This document shows positions 16,558 through 25,385 of a DNA stretch of 46,482 nucleotides, one piece after another (positions within the stretch are counted from its first letter, which is position 1; the number at the start of each line of letters is the position of its first letter). The DNA is from Candidatus Cloacimonadota bacterium (GTDB lineage Bacteria; Cloacimonadota; Cloacimonadia; Cloacimonadales; TCS61), in contig JAUXFF010000005.1 in NCBI GenBank assembly GCA_030620155.1, positions 1 to 46,482 of the forward strand, read 5' to 3'. The notes below the pieces were generated by a model. It saw only the letters and a program-made list of their open reading frames with translations. It made no database searches and was not told where the DNA came from. A program made the translations under genes and the position numbers.

Positions 16558-18258
16558 ATGAGTAAGAAAATTGGAGTTTATGTATGTGAATGCGGACCTA
16601 ATATTGCTGATAAAGTGGATATTAAGAAAATTTTAGCAGAAATATCTTCTCTTAGTGAACCGCCTGAGAGGATAATAATTACCAAGAAACACAAGCTTCT
16701 ATGCTCAAATGAAGGGCAAGATTTCCTTGCTGATGAGATTAAAAAGAATGAATTAACACATCTGGTTATTGCAGCTTGCTCCCCGCGAGATCATGATATT
16801 ACATTTATGAATGTGTGTAAGAGAACAAATCTTAACCCTTATTTATACAAGCTTATTAATATCCGCGAGCATTGTGCCTGGATCATCCCAGATAAGGAGG
16901 AGGCCACAGAAAAAGCAATTCAGTATATCCGTGCAGGTATAAACAGAGTAGCTTATCAGGCTCCACTTACAGAAAAAGAATTAGATAGTATTCCTGATGT
17001 GCTCGTAATAGGTGCCGGTATTGCCGGTATAGAAAGTAGTCTATCTCTTGCTAGTGAGAAAAGAAAAGTATATTTATTAGAAAGAACCTCCTCAATAGGT
17101 GGTAAAGTAACTAAATTTGAAAAAATACTTCCTCATCAGGGAACAAATCTTGATATTATCCGAGAAAAAATACAAGCAGTTCAGGAAAATGAAAACATAA
17201 AAATTTTTACTGAAACAGAAGTAGATAAAGCTGTAGGTTTTTTGGGTAATTTTGAAATCACTTTGAAGAACATTCATAACGATGATCAAAAAAATGAGTT
17301 TAAAGTCGGAGCGATAGTAGTTGCAACCGGTTATAATTTATTTAATCCGGAAAAAATCCCTCGCTATGGATATGGAAAAATAGAAGATGTCTATACTTCT
17401 ATGGAAATTGAAGAGAGTAATTCTAAAACAGGCAAAATCCTTCTTAAATCCGGCAAACCTCCTAGAACTGCAGCTCTTATTCACTGTGTTGGTAGAGAAG
17501 AAAAGGGATATTGTTCGCGAGTATGTTGTAATTATATGTTTAAAATAGCTCAATATCTCAAAGAAAAAAGACCCGATATAAAAATCACAGAATTCTATCA
17601 AGACCTGTGTTTGCCAAATAAAGCAGACCAGGAATTCTTTGTTGATACAAAAAATAAGGAAGTTGATTTCATTCGCTTTAAAGATATTTCAATAAAGCAG
17701 AAGGATAAAGAAAAATTTATTGAATATACAAAAACAGATGGGAAAAAGGAGAAAATTCCTGCTGAGATGATCATACTTGCACCGGCAATAGAACCTGCTG
17801 CTGGTTCGGAAGATATAGCAGAACTCCTTAATATTTCCTTAGATGAAATGGGTTTTTTCCAGGAAGCTCATCAAAAACTGAATCCTGTTGCTACTTCAAT
17901 TGATGGTGTTTTTATCGTTGGTTCTGCTCAGAACCCGAAAAACATTCCAGATTCTATAATGGATGCTCAAGCTGTTGGTGGAAAGATACTTACACAACTG
18001 ATACCTGGAGTGAAATTAGTTCCGGAAGTTACAATATCAGAAATATCAGATGCATTCTGCACTGGTTGTCAGACCTGCCTTTCTGTATGTTCCTATGGAG
18101 CTATCTATTTTGATGAGGATAGAAATATCTCAGTAGTTAATGAAGCAATTTGTAGAGGATGTGGTAATTGTGTGGCAAGTTGTCCCTCTGGAGCAGCTCA
18201 TGCCAAACATTTTACTTCTCCTCAAATTTATCAGGAAGTTCTTGAAGCAATAAGATAG
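16558..18258 (+). CDS. HdrA-like flavoprotein lacking the inserted middle ferredoxin
   Basis: 566 residues with the N-terminal HdrA Fe-S domain (VYVCECGPNI, LLCSNEGQ, AACSPRD, NIREHCAW), the FAD fold from about residue 145 (VIGAGIAGIESSLSLA) and a C-terminal two-cluster ferredoxin (CTGCQTCLSVCS, CRGCGNCVASCP). The usual CxxC segment after the flavin loop is replaced by LPHQGTNLD, and the inserted ferredoxin is absent. The first C-terminal cluster motif ends in CS rather than CP. It complements the preceding core-only HdrA. Confidence 0.88.
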   Translation: MSKKIGVYVCECGPNIADKVDIKKILAEISSLSEPPERIIITKKHKLLCSNEGQDFLADEIKKNELTHLVIAACSPRDHDITFMNVCKRTNLNPYLYKLINIREHCAWIIPDKEEATEKAIQYIRAGINRVAYQAPLTEKELDSIPDVLVIGAGIAGIESSLSLASEKRKVYLLERTSSIGGKVTKFEKILPHQGTNLDIIREKIQAVQENENIKIFTETEVDKAVGFLGNFEITLKNIHNDDQKNEFKVGAIVVATGYNLFNPEKIPRYGYGKIEDVYTSMEIEESNSKTGKILLKSGKPPRTAALIHCVGREEKGYCSRVCCNYMFKIAQYLKEKRPDIKITEFYQDLCLPNKADQEFFVDTKNKEVDFIRFKDISIKQKDKEKFIEYTKTDGKKEKIPAEMIILAPAIEPAAGSEDIAELLNISLDEMGFFQEAHQKLNPVATSIDGVFIVGSAQNPKNIPDSIMDAQAVGGKILTQLIPGVKLVPEVTISEISDAFCTGCQTCLSVCSYGAIYFDEDRNISVVNEAICRGCGNCVASCPSGAAHAKHFTSPQIYQEVLEAIR

Positions 18259-18271
18259 AAAAAGAGGAAAT

Positions 18272-19441
18272 ATGAATACAGCGGAAAATGAATTATACAG
18301 CCCCAAGAAGGGAGCAATGATTTCTATAAAAAATAGTATAAGGGAAACAATTCTCCGTTTTTTCAAAGAAGCATTAGAGAAAAAAACTTTTGATGCAATA
18401 CTTATTCCTGTAAAAGTTCCTGCAGGTGATTCTTATACCTGGATTCTCGTTGAAGATATATCACTACTTAAGAATGCCGCACCCATTGCACCAATTATGC
18501 CGGTTCAGGGAGCTAATGCTTTATCCAGTCTTACCAGGAAAGGAAAAGGGAATTTAAAGATCGCTGCCATTTTGAGACCTTGTGAAATCAGAGCTGCTAT
18601 TGAACTCTCCAAACTTGAACAGGTCAATCTTGAGACTCTGTACCTTTTTAGTTTTGACTGTCCAGGTGCATTACCTTTATTGGATTACACTAAAAATCCC
18701 CCCAAGGGCGAAGAACTATTCGAATCTTTTTTTAATGAAAATAAATGGAATGAAGAACAAATCAAACCGGTTTGTAAAATGTGCGATAATTTCAGCATTC
18801 CTAACTGTGATTTGCATTTTGGAATATTGGGCGTTGAAAAAAATAATCTTTTACTTATTCCAAACAGTTCCAAAGGAGAAAGTGTTCTAAATGAAATGGG
18901 AATTGCTTATAAAAATGACTTATCATCCTGGAAGAAGAAAGTAAATGAAATTGAAAAGGAAAAAGAAAAGACAAAAAAAGAAACTTATCATAATATTCAA
19001 CCAATGGTAGAAGGACTTGATAGTTTATTACAAACCTTTGCTAAATGTATTGGTTGTCACAATTGTATGACCGTATGCCCCATCTGTTATTGTCGTCAGT
19101 GTTATTTTGATTCCGAGGTTTCAAAATTTACTTCCGACGATTACCTTTTACGAGCTGAAAAGCGAGGAGGTCTGCGATTTCCTACTGATATTATTTTATT
19201 CCAGTCGGGCAGAATGTCGCATATGAGTCTATCTTGTGTTTCCTGTGGGATGTGTGAGGACGTTTGTCCTACATCAATTCCTGTAGCACAGATCTTTAGT
19301 TATGTGGCAGATAAAACACAAAAAGCTTTTGAATATAAACCCGGAAGAAATATTGGAGAACCTCTACCGTTAAAAGAGTATAAAGAAGAGGAACTCCAGG
19401 AGATAAAAAAATCATTAAACGAGTCTGTTGGTCAGGAGTAA
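18272..19441 (+). CDS. FrhB/FdhB-like flavin and iron-sulfur oxidoreductase, copy 1
   Basis: 389 residues. The first two thirds resemble the coenzyme F420 hydrogenase/dehydrogenase beta fold, with the AAILRPCEIRAAIEL segment and a CKMCDNF cysteine pair. The C-terminal third has two [4Fe-4S] sites, CIGCHNCMTVCP and CVSCGMCEDVCP, plus an extra cysteine cluster (CYCRQCYF). Proteins of this kind accompany HdrA-MvhD in several anaerobes and probably carry a flavin that exchanges electrons with NAD(P) or another soluble carrier; the substrate cannot be read from the sequence. GAGGAAAT precedes the ATG. Confidence 0.75.
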   Translation: MNTAENELYSPKKGAMISIKNSIRETILRFFKEALEKKTFDAILIPVKVPAGDSYTWILVEDISLLKNAAPIAPIMPVQGANALSSLTRKGKGNLKIAAILRPCEIRAAIELSKLEQVNLETLYLFSFDCPGALPLLDYTKNPPKGEELFESFFNENKWNEEQIKPVCKMCDNFSIPNCDLHFGILGVEKNNLLLIPNSSKGESVLNEMGIAYKNDLSSWKKKVNEIEKEKEKTKKETYHNIQPMVEGLDSLLQTFAKCIGCHNCMTVCPICYCRQCYFDSEVSKFTSDDYLLRAEKRGGLRFPTDIILFQSGRMSHMSLSCVSCGMCEDVCPTSIPVAQIFSYVADKTQKAFEYKPGRNIGEPLPLKEYKEEELQEIKKSLNESVGQE

Positions 19442-19445
19442 TAAG

Positions 19446-20546
19446 ATGGATAAAGTATTAAAGATAAATGAAAGTGTAGAAAAAAGTATAATCAATCTCC
19501 TGAAATTTCTTCTTGAAAGTAAAAAAATTAATGGAGTATTTACTTTAAGAAAATTATATGATAATGATTCTGTGGGATATTCCTTGATTACGGATGTATC
19601 TGAATTGGATAATGCTGTACCTTTTTATCCATTAATGACTGCAAATGCAGGAAAGATATTATCTCATTTTACCCAAAAAAAACCAATTAAAAAACCGATA
19701 GCCGCAGTATTAAGGCCTTGTGAGTTAAGAGCATTTGTAGAACTTGTGAAAAGAGAGCAGGGAAGTTTGGAAAACTTCTTGTTTATTTCATCAAGTTGCG
19801 GAGGGGTCTTTCCAATTAAAACAGTTGAGCCCGATAAATACATTTCTAATTATTGGGATACTGTAAAAAATGCTGATATCTCTGCCGATATAAGACCAAC
19901 CTGCAAAGCTTGTGAATACTTCACACCATATAATGCGGATATTACAGTTTCTTTGATTGGAGAAAAAAAGTTGGATAAAGAATGTAGGATATTTTTGAAT
20001 ACTGATAAAGCAAATAAAATTGTTAAAGGATTTACTGGAGAGATGTTAGAAGAAAAACTTGAATCGTCAGAGATATCGTCTCTTCTGGATAAGAGAAAGA
20101 CTGAGAAGAAAAAACTTTTCGATGAGATTCACATTGAGGATTTAGGATTAGAAGGGATGGTGGAAGTCTTCGGGAAATGTATTGGTTGCCACGTGTGCAG
20201 TCGTGTTTGTCCTATTTGCTATTGCATTCTTTGTGATTTTGAATCTGCCACTTATGATTACAGTCAATATGATTATGAAAAAGAACTTCATAAAAAAGGA
20301 GGATTACGACTTCCTCCTGACACCATATTTTTTCAGATCGGACGATTAACACATATGAGTTTCTCCTGTGTTGGCTGTGGAATGTGTACAGATGTATGCC
20401 CGGTGGATATTCCTGTTGCTGCAATTTTCCAGAAAACAGGAGAAGAAACCCGTCAACTCTTCGATTATCTACCAGGTAAAGATGTAGAAGAGAAAATACC
20501 TGTTATGATATTTAAAGAAGAAGAATTTACTGAACTCGGAGAATAA
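19446..20546 (+). CDS. FrhB/FdhB-like flavin and iron-sulfur oxidoreductase, copy 2
   Basis: Tandem paralogue of the previous gene. It shares AAVLRPCELRAFVEL, CKACEYF, CIGCHVCSRVCPICYC and CVGCGMCTDVCP in the same order. I chose ATG 19446 with CAGGAG upstream instead of the track's TTG at 19428, giving 366 residues. The spacing after the previous stop is four bases. The pair may form a heterodimer; together they sit between the split HdrA pair and the fumarate reductase-like genes and may connect them. Confidence 0.75.
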   Translation: MDKVLKINESVEKSIINLLKFLLESKKINGVFTLRKLYDNDSVGYSLITDVSELDNAVPFYPLMTANAGKILSHFTQKKPIKKPIAAVLRPCELRAFVELVKREQGSLENFLFISSSCGGVFPIKTVEPDKYISNYWDTVKNADISADIRPTCKACEYFTPYNADITVSLIGEKKLDKECRIFLNTDKANKIVKGFTGEMLEEKLESSEISSLLDKRKTEKKKLFDEIHIEDLGLEGMVEVFGKCIGCHVCSRVCPICYCILCDFESATYDYSQYDYEKELHKKGGLRLPPDTIFFQIGRLTHMSFSCVGCGMCTDVCPVDIPVAAIFQKTGEETRQLFDYLPGKDVEEKIPVMIFKEEEFTELGE

Positions 20547-20609
20547 AATTTGGAAAAAAATAAATTTAGAACCAATTCCCAAAATGGTTGGGAAGGAGGG
20601 AGATAAATA

Positions 20610-20762
20610 ATGGCAGATAAATTAAAAATGATCGTATTTTATTTTTTACAATTAATGACTATTGCCTTTGAATTAAATTACAAATCATATGGGTTGGAGT
20701 TAAATTATATCAATTCCAAACCGACTCTTAAAGAAAAAACTTATTGTAGGAGTTTCCTATGA
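20610..20762 (+). CDS. Small 50-residue ORF translationally coupled to the fumarate reductase-like operon
   Basis: Too short for the ORF track. It starts with ATG 11 bases after a strong GGAGGG ribosome-binding site and ends in a TGA that overlaps the next gene's ATG (ATGA). Residues 7-22 (MIVFYFLQLMTIAFEL) are hydrophobic and could form one membrane or amphipathic segment; the rest is polar. No family recognised. Strong ribosome-binding site plus coupling favour a real gene or a leader peptide controlling the next gene; chance ORF remains possible. Confidence 0.4.
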   Translation: MADKLKMIVFYFLQLMTIAFELNYKSYGLELNYINSKPTLKEKTYCRSFL

Positions 20763-21514
20763 AAAAAGAATTGAATATAATGGAGAGAATTGCTGAAGCA
20801 AGCAAAGCAATTACAACAGGAGTGGACAAAAAAGATGTTGAACATTGGGTAGAAGTTCATATAATGGGCAAAGCCTATAAAGTTCCAGCTGATCTAACTA
20901 TTCTAACTGCAATAGAATACGCAGGATATCGCTTTGTTAGAAGTTGTGGATGCCGTCAGGGGCATTGCGGTGCCTGTGCAACTATTTATCGTATAAAAGG
21001 AGATTATAAGTTGCAATGTAACTTGGCCTGTCAAACAAGAGTTGAGGATGGAATGGAACTGGTTCAAATTCCTTTTACTCCAGCACCTAGAGCTTTTTAT
21101 GATATTCTTAAAGAAGATTATGTTGTGAATGTGTTTTTTAAATTTTATCCAGAAGTAGCACGATGTGTGAGTTGTAATACTTGTACAAAGGCATGTCCAC
21201 AGGATCTTGAAGTTATGGACTATATTCAAGCCGCTATTAGAGGTGACTTTGAATCAATGGCTGATAAATCCTTTGATTGTATCCAATGCGGAATGTGTGC
21301 AATTAGGTGTCCGGCTGAAATTATACAGTATCATGTTGCTCAACTCGGTAGAAGAATGTATGGTCATTATGGTGAATTTGAACCAGAACATTTAAAAAAA
21401 CGTATTGAAGAGATTAACGAAGGTAAATTTGAAAAAGATTTAGATGAATTAACAAGTCTCAGCAGAAAAGAACTGGAAAAATTATATGCTGAGCGCATAA
21501 GAGAAAAAGAATAG
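20759..21514 (+). CDS. Fumarate reductase/succinate dehydrogenase-type iron-sulfur subunit (soluble type)
   Basis: 251 residues. An N-terminal [2Fe-2S] domain with CGCRQGHCGAC and CNLAC is followed by two cluster motifs, CVSCNTCTKACP and CIQCGMCAIRCP. Classical SdhB has a [3Fe-4S] site in the last position; here both motifs carry four cysteines, as in HdrC-like or thiol:fumarate reductase B-like proteins. A charged C-terminal helix follows. No SdhC/D membrane anchor is encoded nearby, so the enzyme is probably cytoplasmic and linked to the Hdr-type carriers of this cluster. Confidence 0.85.
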   Translation: MKKELNIMERIAEASKAITTGVDKKDVEHWVEVHIMGKAYKVPADLTILTAIEYAGYRFVRSCGCRQGHCGACATIYRIKGDYKLQCNLACQTRVEDGMELVQIPFTPAPRAFYDILKEDYVVNVFFKFYPEVARCVSCNTCTKACPQDLEVMDYIQAAIRGDFESMADKSFDCIQCGMCAIRCPAEIIQYHVAQLGRRMYGHYGEFEPEHLKKRIEEINEGKFEKDLDELTSLSRKELEKLYAERIREKE

Positions 21515-21523
21515 GGAGTTATA

Positions 21524-23179
21524 ATGGCTGAAATAAAATATATTGGTGGTTATCCAGAACATTTTCGCAAATATATAGACATTGTTAGTAGAACCAGAAT
21601 GAAAAGAAAAGACTACACTCCTCCTGCAATGAATAAAGAGGAGCAACAGGAAGCTTTAAAAAACCATCCTGATTATGCTCCAGGAGGCAAACGCAAAATA
21701 TCTATTGGACAAAATAAAGGAGATATTGCTCCCATTGAAGTTGCTGATTTGTTGGAAGCATATCCTGTTATTACACCAGATGAAATAGATTTAAAGAAAG
21801 CAGATTACAGTGTGGACCTAATGGTGATCGGAGGTGGATTAGCAGGTACTACAGCCTGTATCTGGGCTAATAAAAAAGGTATTGATAAAAATAAGATTTT
21901 ACTGGTCAATAAATTACGACATGGAGATGCTAATTCAATAATGGCAGAAGGTGGGACTCAGGTAGCTGACCGAAAAGAGGATTCATTAAGAGCACATTAT
22001 TTAGATATAATGGGCGGGGGTCACTTTGCTAATAAACCAGATGTTGTTCGTGCATTAGTGAGTGATGCCCCATTAATTATGGAGTGGTTGCATGAATTAG
22101 GAGTAATATTTGATAGAGAAGAAAACGGTGATTTTGCTGAGAAGTTCGCTGGAGGGCTGTCACGGAAAAGATTACATTACTGTCGGGATTATACAGGTCT
22201 TGAAGAATTTAGGGTCATTAGAGATGATTTCAGAAATAGACAGATTTCTTACATTGAGCACTCTCCTGTAATCGAGTTATTAACAGATGGTGAAAAAGTT
22301 ACAGGTGCGGTTCTTTATAATCTTGAAACAGGAGAATACAGTATCGTTGAAGCCAAAACAACAATTATGGCCACTGGCGGCTTTGGGAGGCTACATATAA
22401 GAGGTTTCCCAACCACTAACCATTATGGAGCAACTGCAGACGGCATTATTCTATCTTATCGGGTCGGTGCTAAATTAAGAGATACTGATACTGTACAATA
22501 TCATCCCACAGGTGCTGCTTATCCGGTTCAAATTGTTGGTTACTTACTTACAGAAAAACTGAGAAGTGCAGGGGCTCAACCTGTTAATAAGGACGGCGAA
22601 GCGTTTGTCTATCCACTTGAACCAAGAGATGTAGAAGCATCAGCCATAATCAGAGAGTGTTATGTTGAGAATAAAAGTATAACCACACCGACCGGCTTGA
22701 GAGGAGTATGGCTTGATACACCAATGATTGAAGTTAAGAATGGAGAAGGTTATATTAAGAAAAACTTTCCGGGTATGAATAGGTTATATGAACGTAACAA
22801 TATTGATATGGCAAAGGACCCTGTTCTTATCTTTCCTACCCTTCATTACCAGAATGGTGGAGTTGAAACAGATCCATGGGGGCATACAAATATAGACGGT
22901 CTCTGGGTAGCTGGTGAAATTATGGGTGGAGTCCATGGGAAGAATAGATTAATGGGAAATTCTACACTTGATACTATGGTATTTGGCAGGAGAACCGGTA
23001 TCTCTACCGCAGAATATATAAAATCAGGTAAGAAGCAGGGTAAACTAACACTTGAGCATTTACCCAAATATATTAAAATGATAAAGGAAGCTGGTATCAA
23101 AACTAACAGAAAGGCTCCTATTCTGCTACCAGAATACCGCGGTAAAGCAGCTCTTGCTAGAATGATTGATATTTTTTAA
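21524..23179 (+). CDS. Fumarate reductase/succinate dehydrogenase-type flavoprotein subunit
   Basis: 551 residues with the SdhA/FrdA FAD fold starting late, at about residue 106 (MVIGGGLAGTTACIW). The active-site pieces are present: HPTG, the LRSAGAQ arginine loop, LHYQNGG, and NRLMGNST near residue 474. This predicts succinate/fumarate interconversion. Two oddities stand out: an N-terminal extension of about 100 residues, and only 78 residues after NRLM, so the C-terminal helical domain typical of FrdA is absent. It lies nine bases after the iron-sulfur subunit. Direction of reaction cannot be told from sequence; the methylmalonyl-CoA pathway genes allow either. Confidence 0.85.
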   Translation: MAEIKYIGGYPEHFRKYIDIVSRTRMKRKDYTPPAMNKEEQQEALKNHPDYAPGGKRKISIGQNKGDIAPIEVADLLEAYPVITPDEIDLKKADYSVDLMVIGGGLAGTTACIWANKKGIDKNKILLVNKLRHGDANSIMAEGGTQVADRKEDSLRAHYLDIMGGGHFANKPDVVRALVSDAPLIMEWLHELGVIFDREENGDFAEKFAGGLSRKRLHYCRDYTGLEEFRVIRDDFRNRQISYIEHSPVIELLTDGEKVTGAVLYNLETGEYSIVEAKTTIMATGGFGRLHIRGFPTTNHYGATADGIILSYRVGAKLRDTDTVQYHPTGAAYPVQIVGYLLTEKLRSAGAQPVNKDGEAFVYPLEPRDVEASAIIRECYVENKSITTPTGLRGVWLDTPMIEVKNGEGYIKKNFPGMNRLYERNNIDMAKDPVLIFPTLHYQNGGVETDPWGHTNIDGLWVAGEIMGGVHGKNRLMGNSTLDTMVFGRRTGISTAEYIKSGKKQGKLTLEHLPKYIKMIKEAGIKTNRKAPILLPEYRGKAALARMIDIF

Positions 23180-23241
23180 GAAATTTTTTCTAGGAAAATT
23201 TAGATTGTTCCTAAAATTTTAACCTGTTGGATAAAAGGTCC

Positions 23242-23294
23242 AGTTTGGGAACACACTTGAAAAACATTCCCAATCAGGGGATTGGGAACGAGAA
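23242..23294. repeat. Palindromic repeat (TTGGGAACGAGA family)
   Basis: Contains the 9-bp perfect stem TTCCCAATC / GATTGGGAA (23267-23288, loop AGGG) followed by CGAGA. The loop and arm CAATCAGGGGATTGG recur at 41891-41905. It lies between the fumarate reductase-like operon and a GlcD-type gene, and members recur at three other boundaries in the window. Confidence 0.75.
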
Positions 23295-23311
23295 CTAAAA
23301 AGGAGGTTATT

Positions 23312-24754
23312 TTGGGACTTGTAGATATAGAGAGATTAAAAGGAATCATAGGTGCAGAAAATGTAAAAGATGATAAAGCTGATTTGTATGTTTATGGTTC
23401 TGACTCATCAGTTCATCAAGCCATGCCCTGGGTGGTAGTAAGACCGCACACAATTGAAGAAGTTCAAAATGTTATGCGTTATGCAAATCCAAGGTTGATA
23501 CCGGTTATTGCCAGGGGAGCAGGTTCAGGCATGTCCGGTCAGGCTGTTCCCATCAAGGGTGGAATAGTTATGGATTTTAAGAAAATGAATAAAATTCTTG
23601 AGATAAATCTTGAGGATACATTTGTCAGAGTTGAACCCGGTGTTGTGGATGATGATCTGAATCGTGCTTTGAAACCACATAATGTTTTCTATCCTCCAGC
23701 ACCTGCTTCCAGCAGGATTGCCACTATCGGTGGAGAAATTGCCAACAATGCCAGTGGCGTGAGGTCTGTTAAATATGGAGCTGTGCGGGATTCGGTTCTC
23801 GGTATGAGAGTAGTGCTGGCAAATGGAGATTTAATCGATGTTGGAGCTAAAACAAGAGTGCAGGCAACAGGCTATCAACTTGAAAGATTGATGGTTGGTT
23901 CTGAAGGTACTCTGGGTATTATTGTGGAAGCAACCCTGAAGATTGTTCCTATTCCTAAATTCAGATGTCTGGGAATGGCTAAATTCAATAAACTTGAGGA
24001 TGCTGGAAATTCAATTTCAGAAGTAATGTCCAGTGGAATTAATTTATCTATGCTTGAATTAATGGATAATATTGCTATAACTGCTGTTAATAAAGCTCAG
24101 AATTTGGGACTTCCTGATGTGGAAGCAATTCTTTTGTTTGAAGCTGACGGAATGGCAAAAGAAGCTGTTGACATTGAAATACAAAAAATCATCGAAATCT
24201 GTAAGAAACAAAATGGATTTGGTATTGATTTGAGTTATGATGCCAAAGAAAGAGCAAAAATATACGCAGGCAGGAAAAAATTATTCCCATCCTTATCACG
24301 ATTTAAAGATTACTTTACCTGTGCATCTTTAGCTGATGATATGGCTGTTCCCTACTCAAAAATGGCAGAAACTGCCCAAAAGATCCATGAAATCGCAAAA
24401 AGAAATAATGTTATAATGACAGCTTACGGACACTGTGGTTCCGGATGCATGCATACTAAAATCCTGATGGATCCAAGAAAAAAATCTCAATGGGAAGATG
24501 CAAAAAAAGCTGTTTTTGAAATATATAGTTATGTCAGATCAGTTGGAGGAACTACTTCCGCTGAACACGGGATCGGAATATCAAAAGCTCCGGCATTTAA
24601 AAGAGAAAAATCTAACTCCTTAAATGCAATGCGCGCCATAAAAAAGGCTTTAGATCCGAATAATGTTTTAAATCCAGGTAAGTTAATGGATGCACCGGAT
24701 GACTGGGTTACTGCAACGAAATTGAGGTATACTACACAACAAGGTATATTCTAA
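23312..24754 (+). CDS. FAD-linked 2-hydroxyacid oxidase, GlcD/D-lactate dehydrogenase type
   Basis: Flavoprotein with a FAD_binding_4 (PCMH-type) domain (RGAGSGMSGQAVPIKGG, ATIGGEIANNASGVRSVKYG, GSEGTLGII) and a C-terminal FAD-oxidase domain (YGHCGSGCMH, SAEHGIG, LDPNNVLNPGKL). It oxidises a 2-hydroxyacid such as lactate, glycolate or 2-hydroxyglutarate. I prefer the TTG start at 23312 because AGGAGG lies five bases upstream; the track start at 23282 falls inside a repeat. That gives 480 residues. A GlcF-like CCG protein, HdrA, MvhD and hydrogenase follow, suggesting electrons reach H2 rather than a quinone. Confidence 0.88.
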   Translation: MGLVDIERLKGIIGAENVKDDKADLYVYGSDSSVHQAMPWVVVRPHTIEEVQNVMRYANPRLIPVIARGAGSGMSGQAVPIKGGIVMDFKKMNKILEINLEDTFVRVEPGVVDDDLNRALKPHNVFYPPAPASSRIATIGGEIANNASGVRSVKYGAVRDSVLGMRVVLANGDLIDVGAKTRVQATGYQLERLMVGSEGTLGIIVEATLKIVPIPKFRCLGMAKFNKLEDAGNSISEVMSSGINLSMLELMDNIAITAVNKAQNLGLPDVEAILLFEADGMAKEAVDIEIQKIIEICKKQNGFGIDLSYDAKERAKIYAGRKKLFPSLSRFKDYFTCASLADDMAVPYSKMAETAQKIHEIAKRNNVIMTAYGHCGSGCMHTKILMDPRKKSQWEDAKKAVFEIYSYVRSVGGTTSAEHGIGISKAPAFKREKSNSLNAMRAIKKALDPNNVLNPGKLMDAPDDWVTATKLRYTTQQGIF

Positions 24755-24800
24755 TTCTTTCTTTCTAGGGAAATTGAATAACTTTTTTGGAGAATATTTC

Positions 24801-25385
24801 ATGGACTTTAAAAGAATTCAAAAATGGGATAATGAACTGAATATTTGCATTAGATGCGGATATTGCTTTGAACAATGTCATCTTTTTAAAATTACAGGTT
24901 GGGAAACAGATGCTCCTCGTGGAAAGCTCATCTTGATCTATGGTATGCTGCATGGAGAAACAAAACCATCAGAATACATTGTAAACAAGTTTTTTGAATG
25001 TTTCTATTGTAAAAGATGTGATAATAGCTGCTCAGCAGGAGTTTCCATAACTGATATTTTCACAGATGTCAGAGCTGATTTTGTAGATGCAGGTTTTGAT
25101 GTTGATGGCACTACTTCAAAGACAAACGATGACTTGTGCAGCCGTTGTGGAATTTGCGTCTCAGTCTGTAAACACGAAGCTCGTTCTTTGGATAAAGAGA
25201 ATAAAAAAATTGTCATTGATAAAGTTAAATGTCAAAGCTGTGGTTGTTGCGAAGCAGCATGTCCTTCCGGAGCTGCATATATTGTTGAAGGCTGGGAACT
25301 GGGTGAGAATGAGTTGCGTGAGAAAGTGATCAATTTTTTAAAGGAAGATAATAATGAACCCAAAATCAGTAATATTTTGTTGTAG
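24801..25385 (+). CDS. Chimeric Fe-S protein: GlcF/HdrC-like N-terminal half joined to a two-cluster ferredoxin
   Basis: 194 residues. The first about 105 residues closely match the N-terminus of the GlcF-like gene at 25765 (WDNELNICIRCGYCFEQC and CFYCKRCDNSCSAGVSITDI). The C-terminal half has no CCG domain but a two-cluster ferredoxin (CSRCGICVSVCK and CQSCGCCEAACP). I chose ATG 24801 with GGAG upstream over the TTG at 24774. It looks like a duplicated GlcF head fused to a ferredoxin, a connector in the GlcD-HdrA-hydrogenase chain. Confidence 0.8.
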   Translation: MDFKRIQKWDNELNICIRCGYCFEQCHLFKITGWETDAPRGKLILIYGMLHGETKPSEYIVNKFFECFYCKRCDNSCSAGVSITDIFTDVRADFVDAGFDVDGTTSKTNDDLCSRCGICVSVCKHEARSLDKENKKIVIDKVKCQSCGCCEAACPSGAAYIVEGWELGENELREKVINFLKEDNNEPKISNILL

